DNA from: Lentisphaeria bacterium
GTDB lineage: Bacteria; Verrucomicrobiota; Lentisphaeria; Oligosphaerales; Oligosphaeraceae
Reading direction: 5' to 3'
Assembly: GCA_024405215.1 (NCBI GenBank)
Contig: JAKSPB010000034.1
Coordinates: 1 to 33,062, forward strand
Length of the DNA stretch: 33,062 bases
This document shows positions 1 to 7,129 of the stretch, piece by piece (position 1 is the first letter of the stretch; each line of letters begins with the position of its first letter). The notes under the pieces are model-generated. The model was not told where the DNA came from. It searched no databases and was given only the letters and a program-made list of their open reading frames with translations. A program made the translations under genes and the position numbers.

Positions 1-130
1 CGGCACGGTCCAGCAAAATCGGTCCCAACATCGGCACCAGGCTCCAGCAAATCAGCCCCAGCACCTGGGAAGCCAGAAAAAGCGCGATATACTGCGCCCA
101 CTGACGATATTGGGAAGGCAATCGAACCAA
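1..130 (-). CDS. Membrane protein of unknown function, 5' part only
   Basis: This is the N-terminal part of a gene that runs off the left edge. It lies in the same frame as fabG, just after the fabG TAG stop, and has no ATG. The best start is TTG at 130, because AGGA lies 7 nt upstream and overlaps the fabG stop, suggesting coupled translation. The 43 visible residues begin with a short polar stretch (LVRLPSQYRQWAQ). They continue as a strongly hydrophobic helix (roughly residues 14-37, YIALFLASQVLGLICWSLVP), so this is an inner-membrane protein with its N-terminus at the surface. Too little is visible to name a family. A second in-frame TTG at 121 is a possible alternative start without a comparable SD. 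Reality of the gene is inferred from reading frame, hydrophobicity and spacing. Confidence 0.55.
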   Translation of the reverse strand, partial: MVRLPSQYRQWAQYIALFLASQVLGLICWSLVPMLGPILLDRA

Positions 131-139
131 AGTATTGTC

Positions 140-898
140 CTACATCGCCATGCCGCCGTCCACCGCCAGGACCTGTCCGGTTACGTACGCGGCAGCGGGA
201 GAGGCAAAGAAAAGCACGGCGGCGGCGATTTCCTCAGGCTGGGCGATGCGTCCCAACGGAATCTGCGTCTTGAGCTTCTCCTTGAGAGCCTCGGAAAGGA
301 CGTCCGTCATGGCAGTCTGGACGAAGCCCGGCGCAACGGCATTCACCGTAATGGAACGACTGGCCAGTTCCCGGGCCACCGCCTTGGTCAGGCCGATGAC
401 GCCGGCCTTGGCGGCCGCGTAGTTCGCCTGACCGGCGTTGCCCATGATGCCTACAATGGAGGAGATATTGATGATACGACCCTTGCGTGCCTTCAGCATG
501 GAGCGAACCGCCGCATGGATGCAGTTGTAGACCCCTTTCAGATCCGTGTCGATCACCGCGTCCCAATCCGCCTCCGGCAGTCGCATCACCAAGTTGTCCT
601 TGGTGATGCCGGCGTTGTTGACCAAGATGTCCACACTGCCGCCAAGAGCGGCCAGTACAGTATCAAAAGCAGTCTGGACGGCGCCGGTGTCCTTGATGTC
701 GCAGGCATAGCCAGCCACCATGGATTCGTCAATGCCGCATTCCGCCGACAACTCCTTCGCAACAGCCTGTGCAGCTTCCAAATTCGTGCCGAAGAAAGCA
801 ACCTTGGCGCCTTCCTGCAAGAAGGCCTTCACAATGGCGCGGCCGATTCCACGGGTGCCACCAGTGACAATTGCGGTTTGACCAGAAAGTATTCCCAT
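140..898 (-). CDS. fabG: 3-oxoacyl-[acyl-carrier-protein] reductase FabG
   Basis: Reduces 3-oxoacyl-ACP to 3-hydroxyacyl-ACP with NADPH in the cytosolic type II fatty acid elongation cycle. The 252-residue protein is a standard short-chain dehydrogenase. It has the cofactor motif TGGTRGIG at residues 12-19, NNAG at 94-97, catalytic Ser147, Tyr160 and Lys164 with the usual 13- and 4-residue spacings, and the C-terminal YVTGQVLAVDGGMAM signature. The ATG at 898 is chosen over the longer open frame (to 1042) because AGGAG lies 5 nt upstream, the family starts here, and the extra residues are low-complexity. It follows fabD (ending at 951) by 52 nt on the same strand. Its stop codon overlaps the SD of the next gene. 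Confidence 0.97.
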   Translation of the reverse strand: MGILSGQTAIVTGGTRGIGRAIVKAFLQEGAKVAFFGTNLEAAQAVAKELSAECGIDESMVAGYACDIKDTGAVQTAFDTVLAALGGSVDILVNNAGITKDNLVMRLPEADWDAVIDTDLKGVYNCIHAAVRSMLKARKGRIINISSIVGIMGNAGQANYAAAKAGVIGLTKAVARELASRSITVNAVAPGFVQTAMTDVLSEALKEKLKTQIPLGRIAQPEEIAAAVLFFASPAAAYVTGQVLAVDGGMAM

Positions 899-950
899 GA
901 TTACTCCTTGAAATGCGGGGGGAAACGTTGGACGGGGCGAACAGGGCGGC

Positions 951-1844
951 CTACAAATCGCTGGCTTGTGCAGGGAAGCGCCGGTCAATGCGCCGTGCCA
1001 GCCCGCAGAGCACATGCCCGGGGCCCAGTTCCCACAGGGCATCCACAGCGCCCATCATAGCCCTGGCGCAATCCTCCCAGCGAACCGGCGAAACAATCTG
1101 CCGGGAGAGCAAATCCACGATCTGTGCACGAGAGTCCTCGCAAGACCCTCCCAGCACATTATGAACCAGCGGCATCTTCGGCGCCCCGAAGGGAATATCC
1201 GTCAGGAACTCGCGGAAAGCCTCTGCCGCCTCCAGCATCAGAGGCGAATGGTAAGCGCCAGCGACCTCCAGAAGCTGCGTCTTCATCGCCACGCCTTCAA
1301 GGTCCTTGGCGGCTGCCTCCACTGCGTTTTTTTCGCCGCTCAAGATGCGCTGTCCCGGGCAATTGAAGTTTGCCACCTGGATTCCATGGTTCCGGCAAAC
1401 CTCCTCAAGCGCTTCGTCAGGCGCGCCAATCACGGCAAGCATGGCGCCCCGGGTGCGTCGGCAGCACTCGTCCATCAGTTCGCCACGCCGGGCGACCATC
1501 TTCAGCCCGTGCTCGAAATCCACCATCCCCGCTGCAGTCACCGCTGTCACCTCTCCCAAGGAAAGTCCGCCGGCCATGACGAATTCCTCCTCAGCCGAAG
1601 GCGTCTCCCGGCGGGCGGCCAATGCCGCAAGGCTCGTCACAAAAATGGCAGGCTGACAATGGGCGCATGCAGTCAATTCCTCTTGCGGTCCCTGAAAACA
1701 TAACTCGGAGAGTTTCCATCCGAGAATCCGGTCAGCGTCGTCAAAGACCTTTGCTGCCGCTGGAGAACTTTGAGAAAGCGCCAGCCCCATTCCCGGATGC
1801 TGAGCACCTTGCCCGGCGAACATCAAGCCAATTCGTGTGGTCAT
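951..1844 (-). CDS. fabD: Malonyl-CoA:ACP transacylase FabD
   Basis: Transfers malonyl from CoA to acyl carrier protein, supplying the extender unit for fatty acid elongation. The protein has 297 residues, close to the family norm. The N-terminal GQGAQ is at residues 11-15. The nucleophile elbow G-L-S-L-G puts Ser95 in the active site. Arg120 (malonyl carboxylate) and His199 in AYHSPLM complete the expected set. The residue before the nucleophile is Leu rather than the His of E. coli FabD (GHSLG); GLSLGE also occurs in plant-type homologues, so this need not impair function. The ATG at 1844 starts the conserved TRIGLMFAGQGAQ; an upstream in-frame extension to 1940 is not conserved in style. 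No clear SD is visible. The gene lies 52 nt downstream of plsX. Confidence 0.96.
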   Translation of the reverse strand: MTTRIGLMFAGQGAQHPGMGLALSQSSPAAAKVFDDADRILGWKLSELCFQGPQEELTACAHCQPAIFVTSLAALAARRETPSAEEEFVMAGGLSLGEVTAVTAAGMVDFEHGLKMVARRGELMDECCRRTRGAMLAVIGAPDEALEEVCRNHGIQVANFNCPGQRILSGEKNAVEAAAKDLEGVAMKTQLLEVAGAYHSPLMLEAAEAFREFLTDIPFGAPKMPLVHNVLGGSCEDSRAQIVDLLSRQIVSPVRWEDCARAMMGAVDALWELGPGHVLCGLARRIDRRFPAQASDL

Positions 1845-1896
1845 TCTGGATAAAAGAAATTGACAGGGGAACTTCCCCCCGAAAAAACGATTTCGC

Positions 1897-2931
1897 TCAG
1901 CCGATGGAATCCAGTGCGTACTGGTGAATGACTTCCACAATTCGGTCGTTCAGCTTTTCGCGAATGAGCTCGCCCACGGCGCGAATGCCGTTTGCCACTG
2001 CATGGGCCTGGAAATTCCCGTGCCCGATAACACAGCATCCTTTGACGCCCAGCAACGGCGCGCCGCCGACTTCGCCAGCGTCGGTCTGCTTTTTCACTTC
2101 CTTGAAGGCGCCTTTGGAGAGCAAACCGCCCATCTTCCACCAGAACTTCTGCATGACCTGCCCCTTGATCATATTCGACATGGACTTGCAGAGCTGCTCG
2201 CTGGTCTTCAGGACAACATTGCCCACGAAGCCGTCGCAGACCACCACATCCACCTTGCCGCAGAAGAGGTCATGACCTTCCACGTTGCCAATGAAATTGA
2301 TCCCCGGGATATTCTTGATCAGCCCGAACGCATCCTGGACCTGCTTGTTCCCCTTGCCCTCTTCCGTTCCGTTGGAAAGGAGGCCAATGCGAGGATTCGC
2401 CAACTTGAGCGTCTGCTTCGCATACAGATCGCCCATAATGGCGAACTGCGCCAGAACCGACGGCGTACAATCTACCGTCGCACCGGAATCCATCAGAATC
2501 CACGGCTCTTTCTCGCCCGGCATGACCGTCGCGATACCCGGTCGCGCCAATCCCTCCAGCATACGCCATTTGAGGAAGGACGCTCCCACGGCCGCACCCG
2601 TGTTTCCGGCGCTGAATACGCCACCCGCACGACCGGCCTTCACCATGTCCATCGCAACACCAATGGAGCTGTTGCGCTTTTCCCGAAGGGCCTTCACCGG
2701 ATGCTCGTTCATCCCCACGACTTCCGGGGCGTGCACGAACTCCAGCCGGGAATCCTCGGCGTTCACACCGAGTTCCACCAATCCTTTCCGGACCACCTCC
2801 TGATCGCCTACCAGGAGATAACGATACGCGTCTCCGAAACGCTCCAGCGCTTCGGCTACGCCGCCCGTAATTGCGGACGGCGCAAAATCCCCGCCCATCA
2901 TATCCACTGCTACGATGACATCGGATGCCAT
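1897..2931 (-). CDS. plsX: Phosphate acyltransferase PlsX
   Basis: Converts acyl-ACP to acyl-phosphate, the donor for PlsY in phosphatidic acid synthesis; a peripheral membrane enzyme in its family. The 344-residue protein starts with IVAVDMMGGDFAP, the family signature. It also contains VVVCDGFVGNVVLKTSE and a GGAPLLGVKG segment, both typical of PlsX. The ATG at 2931 has a strong SD (AAGGAGG, 8 nt spacing) that lies inside the end of rpmF, and the first 22 nt overlap rpmF. The rpmF-plsX-fab order is a widely conserved lipid/ribosome cluster, which supports the call. Confidence 0.97.
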   Translation of the reverse strand: MASDVIVAVDMMGGDFAPSAITGGVAEALERFGDAYRYLLVGDQEVVRKGLVELGVNAEDSRLEFVHAPEVVGMNEHPVKALREKRNSSIGVAMDMVKAGRAGGVFSAGNTGAAVGASFLKWRMLEGLARPGIATVMPGEKEPWILMDSGATVDCTPSVLAQFAIMGDLYAKQTLKLANPRIGLLSNGTEEGKGNKQVQDAFGLIKNIPGINFIGNVEGHDLFCGKVDVVVCDGFVGNVVLKTSEQLCKSMSNMIKGQVMQKFWWKMGGLLSKGAFKEVKKQTDAGEVGGAPLLGVKGCCVIGHGNFQAHAVANGIRAVGELIREKLNDRIVEVIHQYALDSIG

Positions 2932-3146
2932 AGGCGGGGCCTCCTTATGGGTTGTGCCTTAGCGGCCGTCTGCATGATCTGCCGGGCCTGGTGGCCATCA
3001 TAGAAACCGCACTTGGTGCAGACACGGTGAGGCAGGCACGCGGCACCGCAATTGGTGCAGGTATGGGGTTCCAGACCCTCATAGCGCTTGGAGGCCTTGC
3101 GCTGACGGACACGCATCTTGCTACGCTTGCATTGCTGAACAGCCAT
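2910..3146 (-). CDS. rpmF: 50S ribosomal protein L32, with C-terminal extension
   Basis: A component of the large ribosomal subunit. The N-terminus is basic (CKRSKMRVRQRKASKRY). The zinc-ribbon cysteines are Cys30, Cys33, Cys43 and Cys46 (CTNC and CTKC). At 78 residues it is about 20 longer than most L32 proteins. The extra tail (about residues 56-78) is the part that carries the plsX SD and overlaps the plsX start by 22 nt. The start at 3146 has AAGGA a few bases upstream. The gene sits between yceD and plsX, the classic arrangement. Confidence 0.95.
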   Translation of the reverse strand: MAVQQCKRSKMRVRQRKASKRYEGLEPHTCTNCGAACLPHRVCTKCGFYDGHQARQIMQTAAKAQPIRRPRLWHPMSS

Positions 3147-3204
3147 TGTTCCTTAACTCCTTTGGGTTGCTTGTGTTTTGGATTCTGAAAAAAAATCCGA
3201 AATT

Positions 3205-3714
3205 CTATTTTTCCAGCTGGTCAAGAGCCGCCCAGGGATTGTCCTCATCCTCCTCGCCGGAGTCGTCTGGACAATCGCAGGGACCGTCATTCCAGTTGGC
3301 ACCACATCTGGGACAAAGCCCCAGACAATCCTCCTTGCAGAGGAAATGCTGCGGAAAAGTAATTAATATATCCTCTCGAAGCGCATCTGACAGGTCAATC
3401 GTGGTACCAAATGCATTTTCGAACTCATGACAGACCTCATCCGTCTCAATTGGCCACGGGAAAACGCCCTCGCAACGGTCGCAGACACAGTCCATGGCAG
3501 TCTTGAGACCTCCCGTGACCAGCAAATCGTTTCCGCCGTTGATGGCCTCCAGATGAAGATGGTATTCCACTGGGGCGGTGAACCAGAAGCGCTCCTCGTC
3601 CTCCAGCCCCAGTTCCAAGGCGGGGACCGATCCATCCAGATCCACCCCCCGAGGCGGCAAATCGACCAAGTCGAACTGCACGCCCTTCACCGGCTTGTTG
3701 GAAAATTCGCTCAT
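3205..3714 (-). CDS. yceD: YceD/DUF177 family protein, rRNA-associated
   Basis: The 169-residue protein belongs to the DUF177/YceD family, implicated in 23S rRNA accumulation in bacteria and plants and commonly encoded just before rpmF. The first cysteine group is C-x-C-x2-C at residues 76-81 (CVCDRC). The second group is C-x3-C-x3-C-x2-C at 126-137 (CKEDCLGLCPRC), followed by CDC at 146-148. The tail is acidic, and the C-terminal segment NPWAALDQL is a family hallmark. It starts 12 nt after the dapA stop, with no clear SD, suggesting translational coupling to dapA. The role is inferred from family and position. Confidence 0.9.
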   Translation of the reverse strand: MSEFSNKPVKGVQFDLVDLPPRGVDLDGSVPALELGLEDEERFWFTAPVEYHLHLEAINGGNDLLVTGGLKTAMDCVCDRCEGVFPWPIETDEVCHEFENAFGTTIDLSDALREDILITFPQHFLCKEDCLGLCPRCGANWNDGPCDCPDDSGEEDEDNPWAALDQLEK

Positions 3715-3726
3715 GAAGACAGGGAA

Positions 3727-4599
3727 CTAGATGAGATCCAGCTTGTGGAGGGTATTGCGCAGGATTTCCCGGTTGGCGGCGCCCATCTCGCAAAGCGGCA
3801 GGCGGTATTCCTCGGCCAGGAGCCCCATGTCGGCCAGCGCCGCCTTGACGGGAATGGGATTGGCCTCCAGGAAGAGGTCGTGAGCCAGAGGATAATAGCG
3901 CCTGTGGATGGCGTAGGCGCCGGCGAAATCGTTGGCCAACGCCATCTGGCACATCTTCACGTAGGCCTCGGGAGCCACGTTGGACAGAACGCTGATGACG
4001 CCCGTGGCGCCCACGGACATCATGGGCAGGGCCAGGCTGTCGTCGCCGGAAAGAACCGTCAGATCGCACATGTTGCGAATGGCGTTGACGCGCTCCACGC
4101 TGCCGGCCGCCTCCTTGATGGCGGCCACCTGGGGATGTTTGGAAAGGCGCAGAACCACATCCAGCGGAATCTCCTTGCCCGTGCGGCCAGGCACATTGTA
4201 GAGGACGACGGGGAGCTTGGTGCACTCCGCCGTGGCCACGAAATGACGGTAGAGACCTTCACTGGAGGGCTTGTTGTAGTAGGGGGTCACCTGCAAAGTG
4301 GCGTCCACGGGCATATCCTCGACGGCCTTCGTCAGGCGGATCGCCTCTTCCGTGGAGTTTGCGCCGGTTCCCGCGATGATCTGGCAACGGCGGTTGGCTT
4401 TCTCCGCCACGAAACGGATCACATCCAGATGCTCCTCCACGGTGACAGTGGGGGATTCGCCCGTGGTCCCCACGGGAATGATTCCGGAAACACCCGCGGC
4501 AATCTGGCGTTCAACCAGCGCCTCCAGGCAAGGATAGTCGACTTTTCCGTTGCGGAATGGAGTGACAAGCGCAGTGTAGACACCTTGAAGCTTCAACAT
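3727..4599 (-). CDS. dapA: 4-hydroxy-tetrahydrodipicolinate synthase DapA
   Basis: Condenses pyruvate with aspartate semialdehyde, the first committed step to lysine and diaminopimelate. The 290-residue TIM barrel has GTTGES at residues 44-49, Tyr108 in YYNKPSSEGLY, Tyr134 in VVLYNVPGRTG with Arg139, and the Schiff-base Lys162 in AAIKEAAG. All key residues of the E. coli enzyme are present. The ATG at 4599 gives the canonical LQGVYTALVTPF start. A frame extension to 4680 encodes an A/T-rich, phenylalanine-rich stretch and is rejected. No SD precedes the ATG; the upstream 60 nt are a long pyrimidine run on the coding strand. About 115 nt separate it from queA. Confidence 0.97.
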   Translation of the reverse strand: MLKLQGVYTALVTPFRNGKVDYPCLEALVERQIAAGVSGIIPVGTTGESPTVTVEEHLDVIRFVAEKANRRCQIIAGTGANSTEEAIRLTKAVEDMPVDATLQVTPYYNKPSSEGLYRHFVATAECTKLPVVLYNVPGRTGKEIPLDVVLRLSKHPQVAAIKEAAGSVERVNAIRNMCDLTVLSGDDSLALPMMSVGATGVISVLSNVAPEAYVKMCQMALANDFAGAYAIHRRYYPLAHDLFLEANPIPVKAALADMGLLAEEYRLPLCEMGAANREILRNTLHKLDLI

Positions 4600-4714
4600 A
4601 TTCGGGGAAAAAAGGAGAAAAAAAGGAAAAGAAAAGGAAGAGAAAAGAAATTTCGCCAGGCACCTACGCAGGAACTTCACCGCAAGATGCCGAAGATGTC
4701 GTTACTATATCCCG
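4600..4714 (-). other. Pyrimidine-rich spacer queA-dapA
   Basis: The 115-nt spacer reads on the minus strand as a run of C and T blocks (about 4607-4660) immediately before the dapA ATG, with no SD. It could be a leader for SD-independent initiation or for factor binding. No hairpin terminator is visible, so readthrough from queA is plausible. Confidence 0.4.
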
Positions 4715-5779
4715 TCAAGCGGGATTCGGGACAACGCCGCGTCCTGGCGGCAAGAGAAGCATGCAGTCTCCGTAGCTGAAGAAACGGTAGCGCATCCGGA
4801 TGGCGTCGCGATAGGCGGCCATTACCGCATCGTAAGGCGCGAAGCAGCAGACCAGCATCAGTAGCGTGGACTGCGGGAGATGGAAGTTCGTGAGCAGGCC
4901 GTCCGCCACGTGGGGCTTCTTGGGCGGATAGAGGAAGATGCTGGTGCGGCCGCTGCCGGCTCTGACGAATCCCGTGTCGCCGTCGGCGCAGGTCTCCACC
5001 GTGCGAACGGAAGTGGTCCCCATGCAGAAGACCTTCCCGCCATTGCGGTGCGTGGAGTTGATGATTTCCGCAGCCTCATCGGAAAGCGTGTAGCGCTCCT
5101 CGTGCATCACGTGCCCCTCGACAGTCTCGCTCTCCACGGGCTTGAACGTGCCTGCGCCCACATGAAGCGTCAGACGGGCGATGCGCACGCCTTTGGCCTC
5201 CAGTTCCGCCAGGATCTCCGGCGTCATGTGAAGCCCCGCCGTAGGGCACGCCACGCTGCCGGGATTGGCCGCGTAGATCGTCTGGTAATTCTCCTTGTCG
5301 GACTCCTCCGCCTCGCGGTTGATGTAGGGAGGCAGCGGAGTCTTGCCGTATTTCTCCAGAATGGAAAGCACATCCTCGTCGTCGAACTCCACGATGCAGG
5401 CGCCGTCGGGCTCCTTCTCCAGCACGGTAAGCCCCGTGCCCGCGCCCTCCAGGATCACGCGTGCGCCGATGCGCAGGCGCCGTCCGGGCTTCAGGAAGAC
5501 CTGCCATTTGCGCCCGCCTCGGCTTTCCAGCATGAAGACCTGGACCCGTCCATGGCTTTCCGGGCGTTCCCCCCAGAGTCTGGCGGGAATGACCCGCGTA
5601 TCGTTGATGACCAGGCAGTCTCCCTCGTGGAGATACTCCGCGAAATGGTGGAAATCGGAAGAGAGGCGTTCCCCCGTCTCCCGTTCCAGGATCAGCATCC
5701 GTGCGGCGGCGCGGTCTTCCAGGGGCCGCTGAGCGATCAGCTCCTGCGGCAACTCGAAATCAAAATCGGAAACAAGCAT
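4715..5779 (-). CDS. queA: S-adenosylmethionine:tRNA ribosyltransferase-isomerase QueA
   Basis: Transfers and isomerises the ribosyl moiety of SAM onto preQ1 in tRNA, forming epoxyqueuosine. The 354-residue protein is full length for the family. It contains the N-terminal FDFELPQELIAQ-PL signature, LVINDTRVIPARL, NYQTIYA-PGSVACPTAGLHMT, LTLHVGAGTFKPV and the C-terminal NFHLPQSTLLMLV block. The start at 5779 lies 12 nt downstream of the smpB stop. AGGAAG just after that stop is spaced about 10 nt from the ATG. It shares the same strand and cluster with smpB and dapA. Confidence 0.97.
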   Translation of the reverse strand: MLVSDFDFELPQELIAQRPLEDRAAARMLILERETGERLSSDFHHFAEYLHEGDCLVINDTRVIPARLWGERPESHGRVQVFMLESRGGRKWQVFLKPGRRLRIGARVILEGAGTGLTVLEKEPDGACIVEFDDEDVLSILEKYGKTPLPPYINREAEESDKENYQTIYAANPGSVACPTAGLHMTPEILAELEAKGVRIARLTLHVGAGTFKPVESETVEGHVMHEERYTLSDEAAEIINSTHRNGGKVFCMGTTSVRTVETCADGDTGFVRAGSGRTSIFLYPPKKPHVADGLLTNFHLPQSTLLMLVCCFAPYDAVMAAYRDAIRMRYRFFSYGDCMLLLPPGRGVVPNPA

Positions 5780-5791
5780 CTTTTCGACTTC

Positions 5792-6241
5792 CTACGCGCC
5801 CTTGATTGCGCGTTCGACTTCCCGTTTGTCCATCTGTTCCTTCAGGGCCTCGCGCTTGTCCTGGAGATTCTTTCCGCGGCACAGGCCGATATTCAGCTTG
5901 ATGTGTCCGCGATCATCGAAATAGGCATCCAGCGGAATAATGGTCAATCCTTTGGCCTCCGTGGCGCGCTTCAGCTTGCGAATCTCCTTCTTGTGGAGAA
6001 GAAGCTGGCGCTGTCGGGTGGGCGCATGGTTGTTGTAGCTGCCCATGGCATACGGCGCGATATTGCTGCCGATCAGCTGCGCGCTGCCCTTGGCGTCAAT
6101 GGCCACATAGGCCTGCGCCAGGGACATCCCGGCATTGCGGCAGGACTTGACCTCCGTCCCCGTCAGCGAAATTCCCGCCTGAAGTTTCTCCAGGACCTGG
6201 TAGTCGTGGAAAGCTCTCTTGTTTTGACAGATATTTTTCAT
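5792..6241 (-). CDS. smpB: SsrA-binding protein SmpB
   Basis: Binds tmRNA and delivers it to stalled ribosomes for trans-translation. The 149-residue protein has the conserved opening NKRAFHDYQVLEKLQAGISL-TGTEVKS, the PYAMGSYNNHAPTRQRQLLLHKKEI loop region, LTIIPLDAYFDDRGHIKLNIGLCRGKN, and a lysine/arginine-rich C-terminal helix. All blocks match the family. It follows the glycosyltransferase gene by 56 nt. No evident SD precedes the ATG. The tmRNA gene itself is not seen in this window. Confidence 0.97.
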   Translation of the reverse strand: MKNICQNKRAFHDYQVLEKLQAGISLTGTEVKSCRNAGMSLAQAYVAIDAKGSAQLIGSNIAPYAMGSYNNHAPTRQRQLLLHKKEIRKLKRATEAKGLTIIPLDAYFDDRGHIKLNIGLCRGKNLQDKREALKEQMDKREVERAIKGA

Positions 6242-6297
6242 AGCACCGTTTCAGAGTGATGACATAATATAACCGAAAGAAACCATGCCGTTTTCCG

Positions 6298-7128
6298 CTA
6301 ATGGAAAATCCCCTGGCAGAGCCTGGCCAGGAGATGCCAGAGCGGCCAGACAAACCGCCTCGCCCAGGACCACCCCCAATACTTCCGCGCAGTCAGCAGG
6401 AAGCTCCGGCGGTAGAGCCGGTAGATCCGCCAGCTGGAAAGCGCCTTCTTGATGGTGGCGCTGCCCAGATGGGTGACCCGTGATTCTGAAAGATACCACG
6501 TGCCCAGTCCACGCTTCTGGAACTTCTCGCCCAGCACCGGCTCCTCGAAGAAAAGAAAATACTCCTCGTCAAAACCGCCGACGGCGAAAAAGGCCTCCGC
6601 CCGTACCAGCAACACGCATCCACGGACCGCGTAGCATGGACGGGACGGCCCGCCGAATGGCGACCGCCAACGACGGAACCGCTCCTTCGCCCCAAGGTCG
6701 GCCGCGGTGTCCCAAGGAGACTGCGGAAGACCGTCCGTCCCCTGCACATCAGGGCCGACGATACCGCATTCCGGATGCGTCTCCAGGAACTCCACCATCC
6801 GTTCCAGACGGGAGTTCTCGTCGAAAAGCACATCGTCGTTGCAGACGAGAAGATACTTCAGGCCGGGACAATGCGTCCTCAGCGCTTCCGCGCCCCGGTT
6901 GTTCCCCCGGGAATACCCCAGATTTTCGGCAAAGAAAAGCCTCAGGCAGGACGCAGGAAGATTCTCCTCAAGACATGCCTGGGTCTCTTTCGTGGACGCC
7001 ACGTCCACCACGCAAGCGGCCACAGGAAACGGCAGCCTGGGCAGCTGTTCCTTCACAAAGGCGCAGGTCCGTTCAGGAGAACGGAATCCCACGACCACGA
7101 CTCCGATGACAGGGAACTCTTCCGACAT
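6298..7128 (-). CDS. Family 2 glycosyltransferase (rhamnosyltransferase-like)
   Basis: Likely transfers a sugar from a nucleotide donor to a cell-surface glycan acceptor in the cytosol; donor and acceptor cannot be read from sequence. The 276-residue protein has a GT-A fold. The nucleotide-binding strand is VIGVVVVGFRSPERT (residues 7-21). ENLGYSRGNNRG (68-79) and the metal-binding NDD (97-99) follow. The acceptor-side segment VGGFDEEYFLFFEEPVLGEKF (183-203) resembles the FDE-FFEE-D motif of rhamnosyltransferases, but with PVLG in place of the usual VDLC. The C-terminus is basic and tryptophan-rich, possibly membrane-associating. Its ATG starts one base after the typA stop, so it is translationally coupled to typA, an unusual partner. 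Confidence 0.85.
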   Translation of the reverse strand: MSEEFPVIGVVVVGFRSPERTCAFVKEQLPRLPFPVAACVVDVASTKETQACLEENLPASCLRLFFAENLGYSRGNNRGAEALRTHCPGLKYLLVCNDDVLFDENSRLERMVEFLETHPECGIVGPDVQGTDGLPQSPWDTAADLGAKERFRRWRSPFGGPSRPCYAVRGCVLLVRAEAFFAVGGFDEEYFLFFEEPVLGEKFQKRGLGTWYLSESRVTHLGSATIKKALSSWRIYRLYRRSFLLTARKYWGWSWARRFVWPLWHLLARLCQGIFH

Positions 7129-7129
7129 C

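Noticed and set aside
899-1042. Upstream extension of fabG
   Set aside because: The added 48 residues resemble no FabG N-terminus, and the internal ATG at 898 has a strong SD.
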